DNA of 64,000 nucleotides. Origin: Phaseolus vulgaris. Lineage: Eukaryota > Streptophyta > Magnoliopsida > Fabales > Fabaceae. Location: contig NC_023755.2 in the NCBI RefSeq assembly GCF_000499845.2, forward strand, positions 29,582,217-29,646,216. Direction: 5' to 3'. The notes beneath the pieces are model-generated. The model searched no databases. It had not been told where the DNA came from and was given only the letters and a program-made list of their open reading frames with translations. The translations under genes and the position numbers were made by a program. This document shows, in pieces, positions 32,947 to 43,602 of this stretch (its first letter is position 1; every line of letters starts with the position of its first letter).

Positions 32947-34651
32947 ATGGCTAATAGATTACCCTTTGGGGAGGGTGCTTCAATCAACAGACCACCTCTG
33001 CTTTGTGGTTTGAACTACCAATTTTGGAAAGTCAGAATGAAAATCTTTGTTGAATCTCTTGACAAAGGAATTTGGGATGCAATTGAAAATTACCCCTTTG
33101 TTCCAAAATTTGAAAAAGATGGATCTTCCATTGAAAAACCTTGGTCTCAATGGACTGATTCTGAAAGCAAGAAGGTCAAATTTGATTGCATTGCTAAAAA
33201 CATAATAACTTCTGCCTTGAATTCAGATGAATTTTTCAGGGTCTCTCAATGCAAATCAGCAAAGGTGATGTGGGACACCTTGGAGGTAACTCATGAAGGT
33301 ACCAATGAGGTGAAAAGAGCCAGAAAGCATACTCTAATCCAAGAATATGAAATGTTTAGAATGCTCTAGGGTGAGACTATTGTTGAAGTTCATAAGAGGT
33401 TCAGTCACATCATCAACCACCTCATGAGCCTTGAGAAAACCTTTGAAAAAGAAGAGCTAAACATCAAGATCCTCAAATGTCTTGATAGATCTTGGCAACC
33501 TAAGGTAACTACTATATCTGAATCAAAAGATTTAACATCATTGATTATGGCTTCTTTGTTTGGCAAGCTTAGGGAACATGAGTTGGAGATGAATAGACTC
33601 AATGTTCAAGAAAGTGAAGACAAACATGTGAGAAGCATTGCCTTAAAAGCTGTCAAGCACAAAAGCAAGCAAGAATCCAATGATGAAAGTGATGAAGAGA
33701 ACCTTAGTTTGCTATCTAGAAAGTTTAGCAAATTCTTGAAAAGGAACCGCAACAAAGACATCAACAAATAAAGGTATGGAAACAAAAAATCCAATGATTT
33801 TAATTCCAATAACTATACTTGATTTGGTTGTGGTGAGCAATGGCACATAAAGGCAGATTGCCCAAATAAAGAAAGCAAGGAGAAGAAGTCAAGCTACAAA
33901 GAAAAGAAAGGAAAGTCAAAAAGAGCCTACATAGCTTGAGATGAGAATGAAGTCTCCTCATCAAGCTCATCATCAAGTGAAGAAGAAAAGGTAAACATAT
34001 GCTTGATTGCAGAAGGAGATGATGAGTCATGTAGCTCAAGTGATGTAAGTTCATGTGCTTCTCTAAATGCTGAAAATTATAGTAAATTGCTAATCGATTG
34101 GTTATTTCAAACAACTGATTAAAAGAGCTTAACAGCTGGCTTGAAAAAAGAGTTAAGGCACTTGAAGAAGAGCTGGAAAAAATCAAAAAGTGATTTTGAA
34201 AATTTGAAAACTCATTGCAAAAACTCTTCTTGCAAGTGTGACACTCTCATTTGTGAAAATTGTGAAAATCTTGAAAAAAAAAGTACATTATCTTGTTAGT
34301 ACTGTGGATAAGCTTTCAAAAGGAAAATCCAACTTTGAGAATGTCTTGTCATCTCAAAACTGTGTTTTTGGAAGAGCTGGATTAGGTTTTAATCCACAAA
34401 ACAAGCAAGATAATTTTTCAAAGAATTTTTCAAAACAGCCAGTAAAACAACCGATTGTTAAATCGAAACAACCGGTTGTTACATGCTTTTATTGCATGAA
34501 GAAAGGCCATTCTGTCAGATTCTGCAAAATAAGGAAATATTATGTTCCCAAAGGCTTTATGAAATGGATTCCCAAAGGTTGTGAGGTTTCAAATGATAAA
34601 TATAAACCAAATGGACCCACATTTGTAAGGGGACCAAACCTTGTTGCTTGA
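32947..34651 (+). pseudogene. SIRE-type copia gag, decayed
   Basis: It starts MANRLPFGEGASINRPP and contains the YQFWKVRMKIF region of copia gag. In-frame stops lie at 33367-33369 and 33769-33771, a stop replaces the first Cys of the zinc knuckle (expected CFGCGEQ, about 33820) and another lies near 33938; a frame change in the A-run at about 34272 follows. A Ser/Glu-rich acidic stretch (33955-34060) and a second CCHC knuckle (CFYCMKKGHSVRFC) precede the conserved end GPTFVRGPNLVA. Gag would form the particle that packages the RNA. The CCGATTG motif pair even lies inside the coding region (about 34447-34485). Substitutions rather than large lesions inactivated it. Confidence 0.85.
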
Positions 34652-35452
34652 ATTCATGTTTATGCAGGGAATCTAGAAGAACATGAGGCACTGAGTCATC
34701 TGATCAGGTTCTTGGAAGGAAAAGATTAACATTGGAGCTGAATCAATGTTATGTACTAGTCCAAGTTTCTCAATAAGTCAAAAGAGGCTACTTGATCACA
34801 AACAAATGACTCATTGAAGGAATTTCATAAAGGATAAGACCTTCCTTATCTCTATCTTTAATTCTTTTTAAAATTCAAATTCATGCTTAAATATCTCTTG
34901 TTAAATGTTCAATTACATCTACATTGAATCTTATCTGCTCATTCTTAATAATTCAAAATCTGTTTTACTACAGCAGAAAAACAACCGATTGTTTCCTCAA
35001 AACAACCGATTGTTTCCTCTCTGACAGCACTGTGAAAGAATGGATTTAATTCTTTTTTAAACTATGTCTGTTGCAGATCTCAATTATGAAAGAATCTTGA
35101 GTCAATAAAGCTGTGTTGAAAGCCTGATCATGTTCTAGAGGAAGTTACAACATGTCATAAAGGAATATATTCCAAAATCTTGAAAATTTAAGAGCCTTTA
35201 TGACTAGTCAAAGATCACATGTGATGACCATGTGATTTTCTGCTTTTTCTGACGTTTTCTGTGCAGGTCTTGGTCAAGTCTTTTCTCTTTGACGACTGAA
35301 ACCCACTCACATCAATTGAATGCAGTATGGTTCAATTTCTCTTTAAATTCTGGTGCAACTGTTCTCTCTCACAAGAACAATCAATTGAGCCATCTCTTGC
35401 AACATCTTTTGCTCTCCTTGTGTGAGTCTTCTTTGCCTCTTTTTCTACTATC
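34652..35452 (+). other. Non-coding middle of the pol-less element, where pol is expected
   Basis: Only about 800 bp separates gag from the second ORF; about 4 kb of pol is absent. Right after the gag stop is TTCATGTTTATGCAGGGAAT, which looks like a 3' splice site. Two AACAACCGATTGTTTCCTC copies lie in tandem at 34980-35018. Confidence 0.6.
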
Positions 35453-36641
35453 ATGGAATCCACTCCTCCTACATCAAAGAGGATCAAAACAAGAGCTGTG
35501 AGGTCTGGATGGAGGCTAGAGGGCTGGTTTTCAGGAGATAATGAGCTCATTGAAAGGTATCGCTTTGAAACTAGCACAAAGGTGATCAACAACCCCAAAG
35601 TTGTTTCCTTTGATTGGCTGAAAAGCCAAAAGCTAGACAATGTGAGGAAGCTTCTCAAGGACCAGCTGCTAAGAAGGTTCTTGGAGATGAAGGGAAACAT
35701 ATACCCTGATTTGATTCGGGTATTCTACACTAATCTCAAGTTTGAAGGAAACAATCTTGTTTCTCATGTGAAGGGTGTTGACATGGAGATCACTCATGAT
35801 GTGTGGACTGTTGTAACTGGCTGGTTTAAGGATCAACAAGGGAAATCTTGGAGTAGTGGAAGATTTTAACAAAGTCCAATACTACAAGAGTTGCTTAAAG
35901 AATCAACAAGCCCAAGTGAGAACTTGTTCAGTTGGATGCTTAAAGCTGGATCAAAGGGTGTTTGCTCTTATTGTAACTTGGATTCTTACTCCGAGGGGGA
36001 GCAACCATTCTGTCTTAATAGAAGAAGACCTTGTATACATCTACTGCATCATGAAGAAGATCAAGATCAACTGGATCCATATCATTAAAGAACACATGCA
36101 AAAATCCATGAGGTTAAGTGATTACCTCTATCCCTATGTTGTTTTAATCTCTAAATTCTTGCTCTATTTTGAAGTGAATCTTGAAGATGAGACCTCTGAT
36201 TTGGTTAAGTCAACACAAGAAATGAACAATGGCTCTCTAAGCAAGATGGGATTCACCAAAATAAATGGAAAATGGGTGAGCAAAGATGGTGATCATGGTG
36301 GTTCATCAAGTGCTGCAGCTGCTGATTTTGATGAAGAAGATCAAGCTGCTGACATGGATATTCACCATGAAGAACAACCTGCAACCAATTTTGGTGCTGG
36401 AATCAGTGTAGGAGATCAAGGAGATGAGATGCCATCCATGTCTTCTTTTGAAAGATACATGGTGAATAGGCTTGATGACTTTGCCGAGAATCAAAGAAAT
36501 CTCCATGATTTGTGTGTGAGCAACTTCCAGAGTATAGGCAACAAATTCAACAGCATGGATACTCAGTTTATGACCTTGGATGAACAAATTGAAGTTGTTC
36601 AGAATCAGATCTTTGAACTCCAGTATGGCAAGGATGATTAA
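35453..36641 (+). pseudogene. Second ORF of the SIRE-like element (plant transposon-protein-like)
   Basis: About 395 residues in two frames: 35453-35866 and 35856-36641, overlapping at a one-base shift near 35820. The first part starts MESTPPTSKRIKTRA and includes WLKSQKLDNVRKLL and RVFYTNLKFEGNNLVSHVKG. The second includes YYKSCLKN, LTPRGSNHSVLIEEDL and YIYCIMKKIKINW. The middle resembles the 'putative plant transposon protein' domain found in many legume and cereal elements; its job is not known. An acidic Ala/Asp-rich linker and a C-terminal coiled coil (about 36440-36640) follow. No signal peptide or membrane segment is evident, so although it lies where an env gene would, it is not an obvious envelope protein. 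Apart from the single shift it is open throughout, better preserved than gag. Confidence 0.7.
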
Positions 36642-36778
36642 AGGAAAAACAACCGGTTGAATGCTCGAAACAACCGATTGTTTTTGCCCTGTATCAGTTT
36701 AAGTGTTTTTTTTAAAAAAATTCTGTATAATCTGGAACAATTGCCTTTTTATTTCTTCTTATTGTCTATTTGTGAAGA

Positions 36779-36794
36779 CAAATAGGGGGAGATT
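36779..36794 (+). promoter_or_regulatory. Internal copy of the polypurine tract
   Basis: CAAATAGGGGGAGATT, identical over 16 bases to the terminal PPT at 37024-37039, 245 bp upstream of it. Confidence 0.75.
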
Positions 36795-37023
36795 TTATGT
36801 TGTGTTGTCTTTTATTTTCTGCAAACTCTATGTTGTGTTTAAGTGAGCTTTATTATGCTATTTTTCTGCTGATAGACTGGTTTTTAATACTGTTGATATG
36901 TTGTTTTTGTTCTACTGCTCTAACCTTCTATCAGAGATATTATGCTTTGCTTAAACTTTGTTTTGCAGGAACTGCTTCAGATTTAATCAAATCCAACACA
37001 AGCAACCAGGGATTTGTCTTCAT

Positions 37024-37039
37024 CAAATAGGGGGAGATT
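37024..37039 (+). promoter_or_regulatory. Terminal polypurine tract of the pol-less element
   Basis: CAAATAGGGGGAGATT; the last T is the first base of the 3' LTR. Confidence 0.85.
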
Positions 37040-38159
37040 GTTGAATCAAGTTTGTTCAAGCTTTGAAGAATCCAAATCCTTTGAGTTTGATGGAAGGCTG
37101 GATGTGCTTGTTGTTGCTGAGGTGTTTTAGAATAGGATCTGGGGTAGATTATCTGTGCAAATCCACTCTTGATTGAATCCAAAGCTTAAGTATTTTCAAA
37201 CCTTTTGAATTGAAAGTGTTTTTCAAACTAAGTGAAAAACAACCTGTTGTTTTGTCGAAACAACCGATTGTTTTACTCTTAGGTGTTTTGAGAAAGGTTG
37301 AAAACTGTTTTTGGTGGTGGACTTGCTGTCAAACTAAAACAACCGATTGATTCGCACATTCAACCGATTGTTTGTTTTCAAACCATAACAGAAAATTGTT
37401 TTGAGTGTTGACTGAGCTTTAAATGATTTTGTAACTGAATGCGCTCATGTTTTAAATGCTTTGACCATTCTTTGAAAGCTATAAAGAGTTTGTTCAGCTT
37501 TTGTAACAAACAAGAACTGAGATTTAATCAAAGAAAAACAGATTTGAGTTTGTCACTGATTTTGCTTTTCAAGAGTTAAAGATTGCTTTGATCAAGAGAG
37601 AGTGGAATAAGATTTTCAGTTGTATTGATTTCAGATCATTCTGTAACAAGTGTAATCCTTTTGTACTTTGTGTAAACTCTGGTGTGATATGCCAAGAAGT
37701 ATTGTGTGCTCTTGAGGTTGTCAAAATCAACATTCTTGGTGGTGTATGTGTTGAGCCAAAGGAAGTGTGTGTCTTGAGGGGATCAAGGTCACTTTTTTGG
37801 TGGTGTGTGTGTAAGTAATCTAGGTTTGGTTACTTAGTGGATTCCCCAGTGGTTTCTGGGAAGACTGGATGTAGCTCTTGGTTTAAGAGTGAACCAGTAT
37901 AAACTGTGTGTGCAATCTCTCTCTCCCTTAAACTCTTTAATTTCAGTTTGTATATTTTAACTGGTATAAACAACAGATTGTTTCTGGGAAACAACCGATT
38001 GTTTTTCTGGTGTTGTGTTAAATTGCTTTGTGTTTTTGGCAAACTGAATTCTGAATCAAGTTTTCTCAAAGGAATTTCATTCTAGACTAAAAAGTTTGCG
38101 AAAACCCTCTTTAAACCATTCACCCCCCCCCCTCTAGTTTAAAGCCATACATTCTAACA
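37039..38159 (+). repeat. 3' LTR of the pol-less element
   Basis: 1121 bp. It matches the 5' LTR apart from scattered substitutions, an extra 35-bp segment near 37127-37161 and an extra motif copy (GGGAAACAACCGATTG, about 37987) near the end. Ends with a C10 tract then ACATTCTAACA. Confidence 0.9.
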
Positions 38160-38316
38160 CTCCCTCCCTACAAGCTACGACTTTCACTAAATTTTGATCT
38201 TTTTTACTTAGCACTACTAATTCTCTTAACTCCCTAATCCGTAATCGAGAGGTGTAATAAGAAGTCTCTTTTAGGATTTGTTTCTTAGCTCAGGGATACA
38301 TGGAATTATAATCCAT

Positions 38317-38796
38317 TGTTGAAAACAACTAAGGCATAAACAAAAGCAGAATACGAATACAGTTCAGAACAGAGCAGAGTAAATAGAATCGACGTAAACT
38401 AAGATGCATTTTCCGATTTGGAATCAATACAACAATTATCCAGTGAAGTTAAATGGATGAAGCATACCTAATTTTCCAGTGAGTAGCGACGGTGTGTGGT
38501 AGTGTGAAAGGGGGAGATGAGAAGTTTCGAGAAAGAGTTCAAGTAGTGGTATGGGTAGCGTGAGAAAGTGAGGAGAATGAGAACGAAGAGAAGGTGTTTT
38601 GAAAATTGAAGAAGTTGAAATGGTAGGATTTTTCTACCGTTGATGCATGTGCCACGAGGATGCACCTGATTTAGTGTGGTGGGACGTCTTGTCAGGGAAC
38701 GCTTCGGCAACCGCGCCCCACCTACCCTCTGTTGAAAACGTCATGTCAGCCCATTAGTGCTTCACCCATTCTAGCTCGGCTCGAGCCTAAGGGGCT
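38317..38796 (-). promoter_or_regulatory. Probable leader/promoter of the antisense ORF inside the Tat 3' end
   Basis: On the minus strand this precedes the ATG at 38316. It is pyrimidine-rich (TTCAAAACACCTTCTC) with a possible donor AAAATTAGGTATGC (near 38470) and a possible acceptor (TATGCCTTAG, near 38330). The 80-codon minus-strand frame here (38468-38710) is more likely leader than protein. Confidence 0.35.
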
Positions 38797-39115
38797 TGTG
38801 TACTGGCCAGGAATGCTCGGGACCTCGGTCCAAGCGTTTAGGTATTGTCAGCTCGGTTGTACGAGTTATGCCTAGCTCGGTCTGGTCTCGGTATGGGCCC
38901 AAAAGTGTGTTACGAGGTCAGCCCAGGTTTTCTGGTAAGTTTACGTGGAAAAGATAATTAAAAATAATTGAATTGGTTGAGGTATATTATTAAATACAGG
39001 AATAATTAAATTAGTTGAAGTATATTATTAAATGCAAATAAAAACAGTTAAAAATGTTTGTACCCGAAAGTAACAGGTCCACGGTGAACAAATTATCGTT
39101 GAATGAATATTGTTT
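38797..39115 (+). repeat. 3' LTR of the Tat-like element (start only certain)
   Basis: Preceded by the PPT-like CTAAGGGGCT. Starts TGTGTACTGGCCAGG and carries repeated CTCGG motifs like the spacer array. The homology I can recognise fades by about 39115; the true end is not resolved and no TSD partner exists in the window. Confidence 0.5.
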
Positions 39116-40969
39116 AGTCGGCGAAGTTAATCAACAAGAATAGTAATTATTTTATTATAATAATTATTTTATTATAATAGACTTTTATTTTAAATATTTT
39201 AATTAATTGTATGATTGAAATATTTTTTTCAAAGTAAATTTTTAAATTTACAAGTTGAGTCTACTTTCTAAACTTACGGTAAACTTTCGAGTATGATAAC
39301 TTTAATAATGACTAATTTAACTATAAATTTAAGAAAGAATGTAAAAGACACATGTAATTTTTTATTTATTTATTTATATATATGGATGATATATTGACAT
39401 CATAGTAAATACATATATTAATATTTTTATTTTATTTTTTAATTTAAAATATTATTATATTACTATAAAGAGTTCTGGCGTGTGTCTTTTCCTATTTTTG
39501 GCGTTAAAAAAAAGTTTTCCTATATATAGCACTCTCTGTATATATATATAGCAGTGCTCATGCGTGCGTAAAGTAATAATATCAGTTTTTTATTCTCACT
39601 CATCTTTTGTAACAATCATACCTATAAAAAAGTTTAATTGAAAACAAATTATTTATTTAGTTTCATTATATAAAAAAAATATTAGGTATTTTCTATATGT
39701 CAGCTAAGAATGCTCTTGCAAGGCAAAAAAAAAAAAGAGTAAGAACTCTACCTGTAAGATATTATGTTGAATACTTCAATTTTCTCTCTCTAGCCATATT
39801 GATTCATTGATCCATTTTAAAACTTGTGTAAGAACTTTCTCAATATTTAAAGATTTACTATGTAATCATTTCACATTTGACTACGTACCATTTTCCATTC
39901 AAATATCTACAACAACCTATGTATGAACACCGACAAACTTAGTCTAAAAGTTTATCATCATACTAATAATAACCTTGGAAAAGCAAAACACAAATGTTTT
40001 CATCGTGCGACATGCGTAGATGACTTTTGAATGGAATTTTGTGCCTTACTTCAACGTTTAGCCTTTTTGCGTTTTATTATTAGATCGATTTCATATTGAT
40101 TCTCACTATTTATGAAGTACTGGACGATGAAATATGAATAATTCAAGTTTCTGCTTGAGTTGGTTTGCTAATTTGACTTGATAACCAAGCTATAAAATTT
40201 AATTAATTTAGAATGACTTACATAACACTTTGTCAAAATCAGAAGAGACTACCAATTAATTAATTAATTAACTAATATATGACTTATATTGCACTTTTGT
40301 CATAATCAGAAGTGACAACCAACGTTGGTTGAACATGGTTAGAACTACTTTAAGACTCACAAAAAAGATGTTCAAATTTAACAGCTAATTATACATTAGA
40401 TAAAATTATCATTAATAAAAAAGTAGTCATAAAATCTAAACAAAGTATCCAAATTTTTTTTCAAAAAAGTGATAGTGATATCTATGTAACCAAGGTTACC
40501 TAACACGTTTATTTATTTTTTTCAATTTTTTTCCCGTTATTTCTTTTATGGGAAATTATGAGACAGAATGTTATATTGTTGGGGTTTAATTTTAATAATT
40601 TTTTAAAATCAGAACCAGAAAATAACTTAAATGCTGACTCAATTCCTTATATAACACTATTTACACTTTTATTTTATCATTTAGCACCCTTTTGTTTTTA
40701 TTTCTCTATCTAGCACTATTTTATTTTTATTTTCCTGTCTAGCACCATTTCAAAAGTAAAAAAAAAATATAAATAATATTTTTAATGTTTAAAATAGTTA
40801 TTAATGAATAAAGAAATGAGTTTTTACAAAATAAAAAATTAAAAATTAAAAAAATTTAGTTTTTTTTTTTTTAAATGAAGAAAATAAAAAATTAAACCCT
40901 ACAATAACATAAAAGTTGAATAGTAAAAAATATAGGACATAATTATAAAAAAGCTTTCAAGAGCAGATA
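39116..40969. other. AT-rich intergenic DNA
   Basis: No gene recognised. Short microsatellite-like TATATA and AATTAATTAATTAA runs near 39379, 39540 and 40256. Confidence 0.35.
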
Positions 40970-41290
40970 TCAAGGCTTGTTGCTGTAAGTAAAGTTCCAA
41001 GCAAGCTTAAGAAAATATGCATTATTTTCATGGTGAAGGTTAATAATTTTCAAACCTCCATTCTCAAGGGGAGAACAAATCGTATCCCAATTAACAGTAG
41101 CTATACCTTTTTTCAGAATATCACCAGTCCAGATAAAATTTCGACACCACTGTTCAACTGGCTTAAGAAGAGAAACAGGCCATTTATACAAATTAAAACT
41201 ATAAACTAGAAGACCCGTAATCACCATATTGACCAACTGAACTCGACCCATCATGCTAAGAGATTTACCTTTCCAAGAAGCTAACTTCAA
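40970..41290 (-). pseudogene. LINE (non-LTR) reverse transcriptase fragment
   Basis: A 106-codon frame reads KLASWKGKSLSMMGRVQLVN, then WCRNFIWTG and CSPLENGGLKIINL. These match the region after the catalytic core in plant L1-type LINE reverse transcriptases (W-K-x-K-L-S-x-x-G-R; C-x-P-x-x-x-G-G-L). The catalytic core, endonuclease and poly-A tail are absent, so it is an isolated internal fragment. Confidence 0.75.
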
Positions 41291-42805
41291 TCATTTTAAC
41301 TAAAAAATCTAGAAAATTGTAAAAAAAAATATTAATGTAAAATAATTTGATAAGATTATCTATTCTATTATATGGAGAAATATATTTTTTATCGATAAAT
41401 TGTATCATTTTATCCTTTATTTAAGTAAAATAATTTTATTATTTAATAAAATACATAATGGTGAAATCTCTATCAAAAAATAATTGTTTACTTTTTTAAC
41501 TAAAAAATAATAGTATAAATTTCTTTAAAAAAATATTTATTTATTACAATTTTAAAAATTATAAAATTTTAATATTATTAAAATGGGAAACATATATGTT
41601 TCCACTAGTTTTAATAATTAAATTTATTTTAATTAAAATTTAGTAAAAGCTGTTAATTAAAAAATTACTAAATGCCCTAAGTAGAGATGAAAATTTTCGG
41701 TCAATTCAAATAAAGCAATCATATTAATTTATTTTGACTTTTGACCTGAGAGTAATAATACTGTATAGGACAATGATTTAATAATTTTAAATTCCCGTTA
41801 AAAGATAACTTCCGTTCCACTCAATTTCTTTTTTCTCGTTCCAAACTATTTTCCTTTTATCTTGATTCATATACATGTTGCTCTTAACTAATTATGTTTT
41901 TTAATCTACATCCGTACATTTATTTCCATTTTCTTAAAGAAATCATAAATATTTTTAAAAAAATCATATATCAGAATATAAATTATTTATCATAAAATTA
42001 AAATATAGTTTATATATTAAAAATTATTAATTTACTAATATTTTAGAATTTAAAATATGCATAAATAAAACTGTAGTTTTTTATCTAAATTTTCTAATAA
42101 AAATTCATAATAAGTAAATATTTTTAATATATAGATGATGTTATACATTCACAACAAATTTTATATTATAACATAGCTATTTTTAACTATTTGATAAATT
42201 ATTTTTGAAAACATTATTATTAAACTCATAAATAGAGATTAATAGCATAATGATAGAGAAATAAACAATTAAGAAAATTAAAATGTTACTAGCTGAAAAA
42301 TGGTTGCAAACTTTTGTAAATAGGATTGTGGATCTATAGAGAATTGAGTGATATTATAATTTTACATCTATTCCACATTTAATGTTTTTTATACATTTAC
42401 AAATATGCACATCAAGTTTCAAAGTTGACTTAATAAATGAAAGGAGTGAAGATTAAAATAAAAATAAAATAAGTTTAGTATAAATTGCAATACTATCTAT
42501 CCAATTTTTATGGTATCACCTTAAATAATTTGTATCTAAACGTTTTTTTATTCTTACTATTAATTAAAAATCATTAACTACTGATCATTTGATAATTTAC
42601 TTTTAAACCCCCCTAATTAACGTGTCAATTCTTTTAGCATTTCACAAAAAGTCTTGCACTAAAGACAACATAGAAACGGCTAGTGAATGAAACTTCATTC
42701 TTAAATTGTTAGTCCAAAAGGCAATTCAACTTATAATGGAAACATTTTTTTTTTTTGTGTGATTTTAGATTTAACATTCAAAAACCATGATGTTTTAACA
42801 TTAAA
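41291..42805. other. AT-rich intergenic DNA
   Basis: Nothing recognised. The last five bases (TTAAA, 42801-42805) are the probable left target duplication of the next element. Confidence 0.35.
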
Positions 42806-43602
42806 TGTAACAACATAAAGAATTAAAGAAACAGAAAGCAGGATAACTTTTCTTTCTCTTACTCTTTCCCTTCTCTCTTCATTTCTCACTCCATACATCA
42901 TCGGTTTTAGAATCTGACCACATCACGTTGTAGCTGAGGAGTTAAGAAACATTTCTACCCGATCACATTTTCAAATAGTAAGTTCATTTTTACTCTCTCC
43001 CTTACAACGTTTTCCCTTAGTAGGGTCAGTTGTGAAAAGTGTTTCTCTCAACTTATTCTACTATATATTGAATTTCTGTTATGTTTGAATAACTCGCATT
43101 AGGCCCTTAAATCTTGAAGCTTATCTATACTAAGAGGATAAAATTCTAGAAATTGGTTGGAAAGCAAGCAATTAAGGAAAGGAAATATAACTTTAATTTT
43201 TAATAGTACCCTAAGCTAGAAGATTGAATGTGGAGGGAACGTGGTCCCAATATTCAACTTATCTTGCAAGGATGTTGTTTGTTTATATATTGTGTTGTTT
43301 GTTTATATATTGTTTAAACTTGTAAAAATATTAGATTTTGATGGTTTAGTATTTAAATGTTATTTTTTATGTTAAATAAGATTTTAAATATTGTGGATTG
43401 CATTTTAAATGATATTGTATGATGAAAATTGTATGAAGTTGAATTCGTACATTTGGGATAATGTATTGACTGATGTTTGTTTGTGTATTAAGTATTGATG
43501 CCTATGTGGTAACAGAGATCTCCGAGCTTCATTGATGATCTAAGTCATATAAACTAAGATATCAGGTGGTGAGAAGTTGATGGTTGGAGTTCATGCACAC
43601 CG
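42806..43602 (+). repeat. 5' LTR of the chromodomain gypsy element, truncated
   Basis: Co-linear with 48335-49147 (for example AGCTGAGGAGTTAAG, and GATCTCCGAGCTTCA near the break), then abruptly diverges after GTTCATGCACACCGT. Confidence 0.85.

Larger units (their letters stand above)
31805..38159 (+). mobile_element. SIRE-like LTR element lacking pol, with gag and a second ORF
   Basis: LTRs are 31805-32884 (1080 bp) and 37039-38159 (1121 bp), both starting TGTTGAATCAAG and ending ACATTCTAACA. The TSD is CTCCC (31800-31804 and 38160-38164). The PBS TGGTATCAAAGC (32887-32898) has one mismatch to initiator tRNA-Met. The PPT is AAATAGGGGGAGAT before the right LTR. Between them are gag (32947-34651) and an env-position ORF (35453-36641); no protease, integrase, RT or RNase H is seen in the roughly 800 bp between. 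The LTRs are close, with a 35-bp and a 23-bp indel as main differences. Non-autonomous; it would need enzymes from a full-length relative. Confidence 0.9.
30321..38316 (-). pseudogene. Antisense ORF of a Tat-like element, with intron, split by a nested insertion
   Basis: Minus strand. The coding trace starts at 38316 (ATG), runs to 38165, continues at 31804 after the nested element (31805-38164 includes one TSD copy) to 31233, is spliced (intron 31165-31232, GTATTT...TTGCAG), and resumes at 31164. The middle part resembles the 'putative gypsy type transposon' family: FYAPFF, LHPNS, FLYFFEAKHLGCQL, SLNGAPGRGLFTLFQSSYKNFKGRF, and later SLWDPDFNVPAHG. The C-terminus is a coiled coil rich in Glu and Lys (30321-30600). 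Several stops (near 38292, in 31620-31760) and at least one frame change near 30640 make it a pseudogene. Known members are carried by plant gypsy elements; function is unknown. A possible 5' leader with a GTATGC donor near 38470 and an acceptor near 38330 suggests its own transcript. Confidence 0.7.
28400..39115 (+). mobile_element. Tat-like Ty3/gypsy element, 3' portion, with nested insertion
   Basis: In order it holds an integrase C-terminal tail (28504-28599), a spacer with a long tandem array (28755-29830), an antisense intron-containing ORF (38316-30321, minus), a polypurine tract and the start of a 3' LTR (38797). The 6.36-kb element at 31805-38159 is inserted in the antisense ORF. The left part (LTR, gag, RT) is missing. 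Extra ORFs, sense or antisense, outside gag-pol are known for Tat-lineage elements. Confidence 0.7.

Noticed and set aside
35453..36641. Envelope glycoprotein in an env-like position
   Set aside because: No signal peptide, no transmembrane anchor and no cleavage motif visible; similarity is to a plant transposon-associated domain.
38468..38710. 80-codon minus-strand ORF as a separate gene
   Set aside because: It lies in the leader region of the antisense Tat ORF, has no motif and is pyrimidine-rich as expected for a leader.
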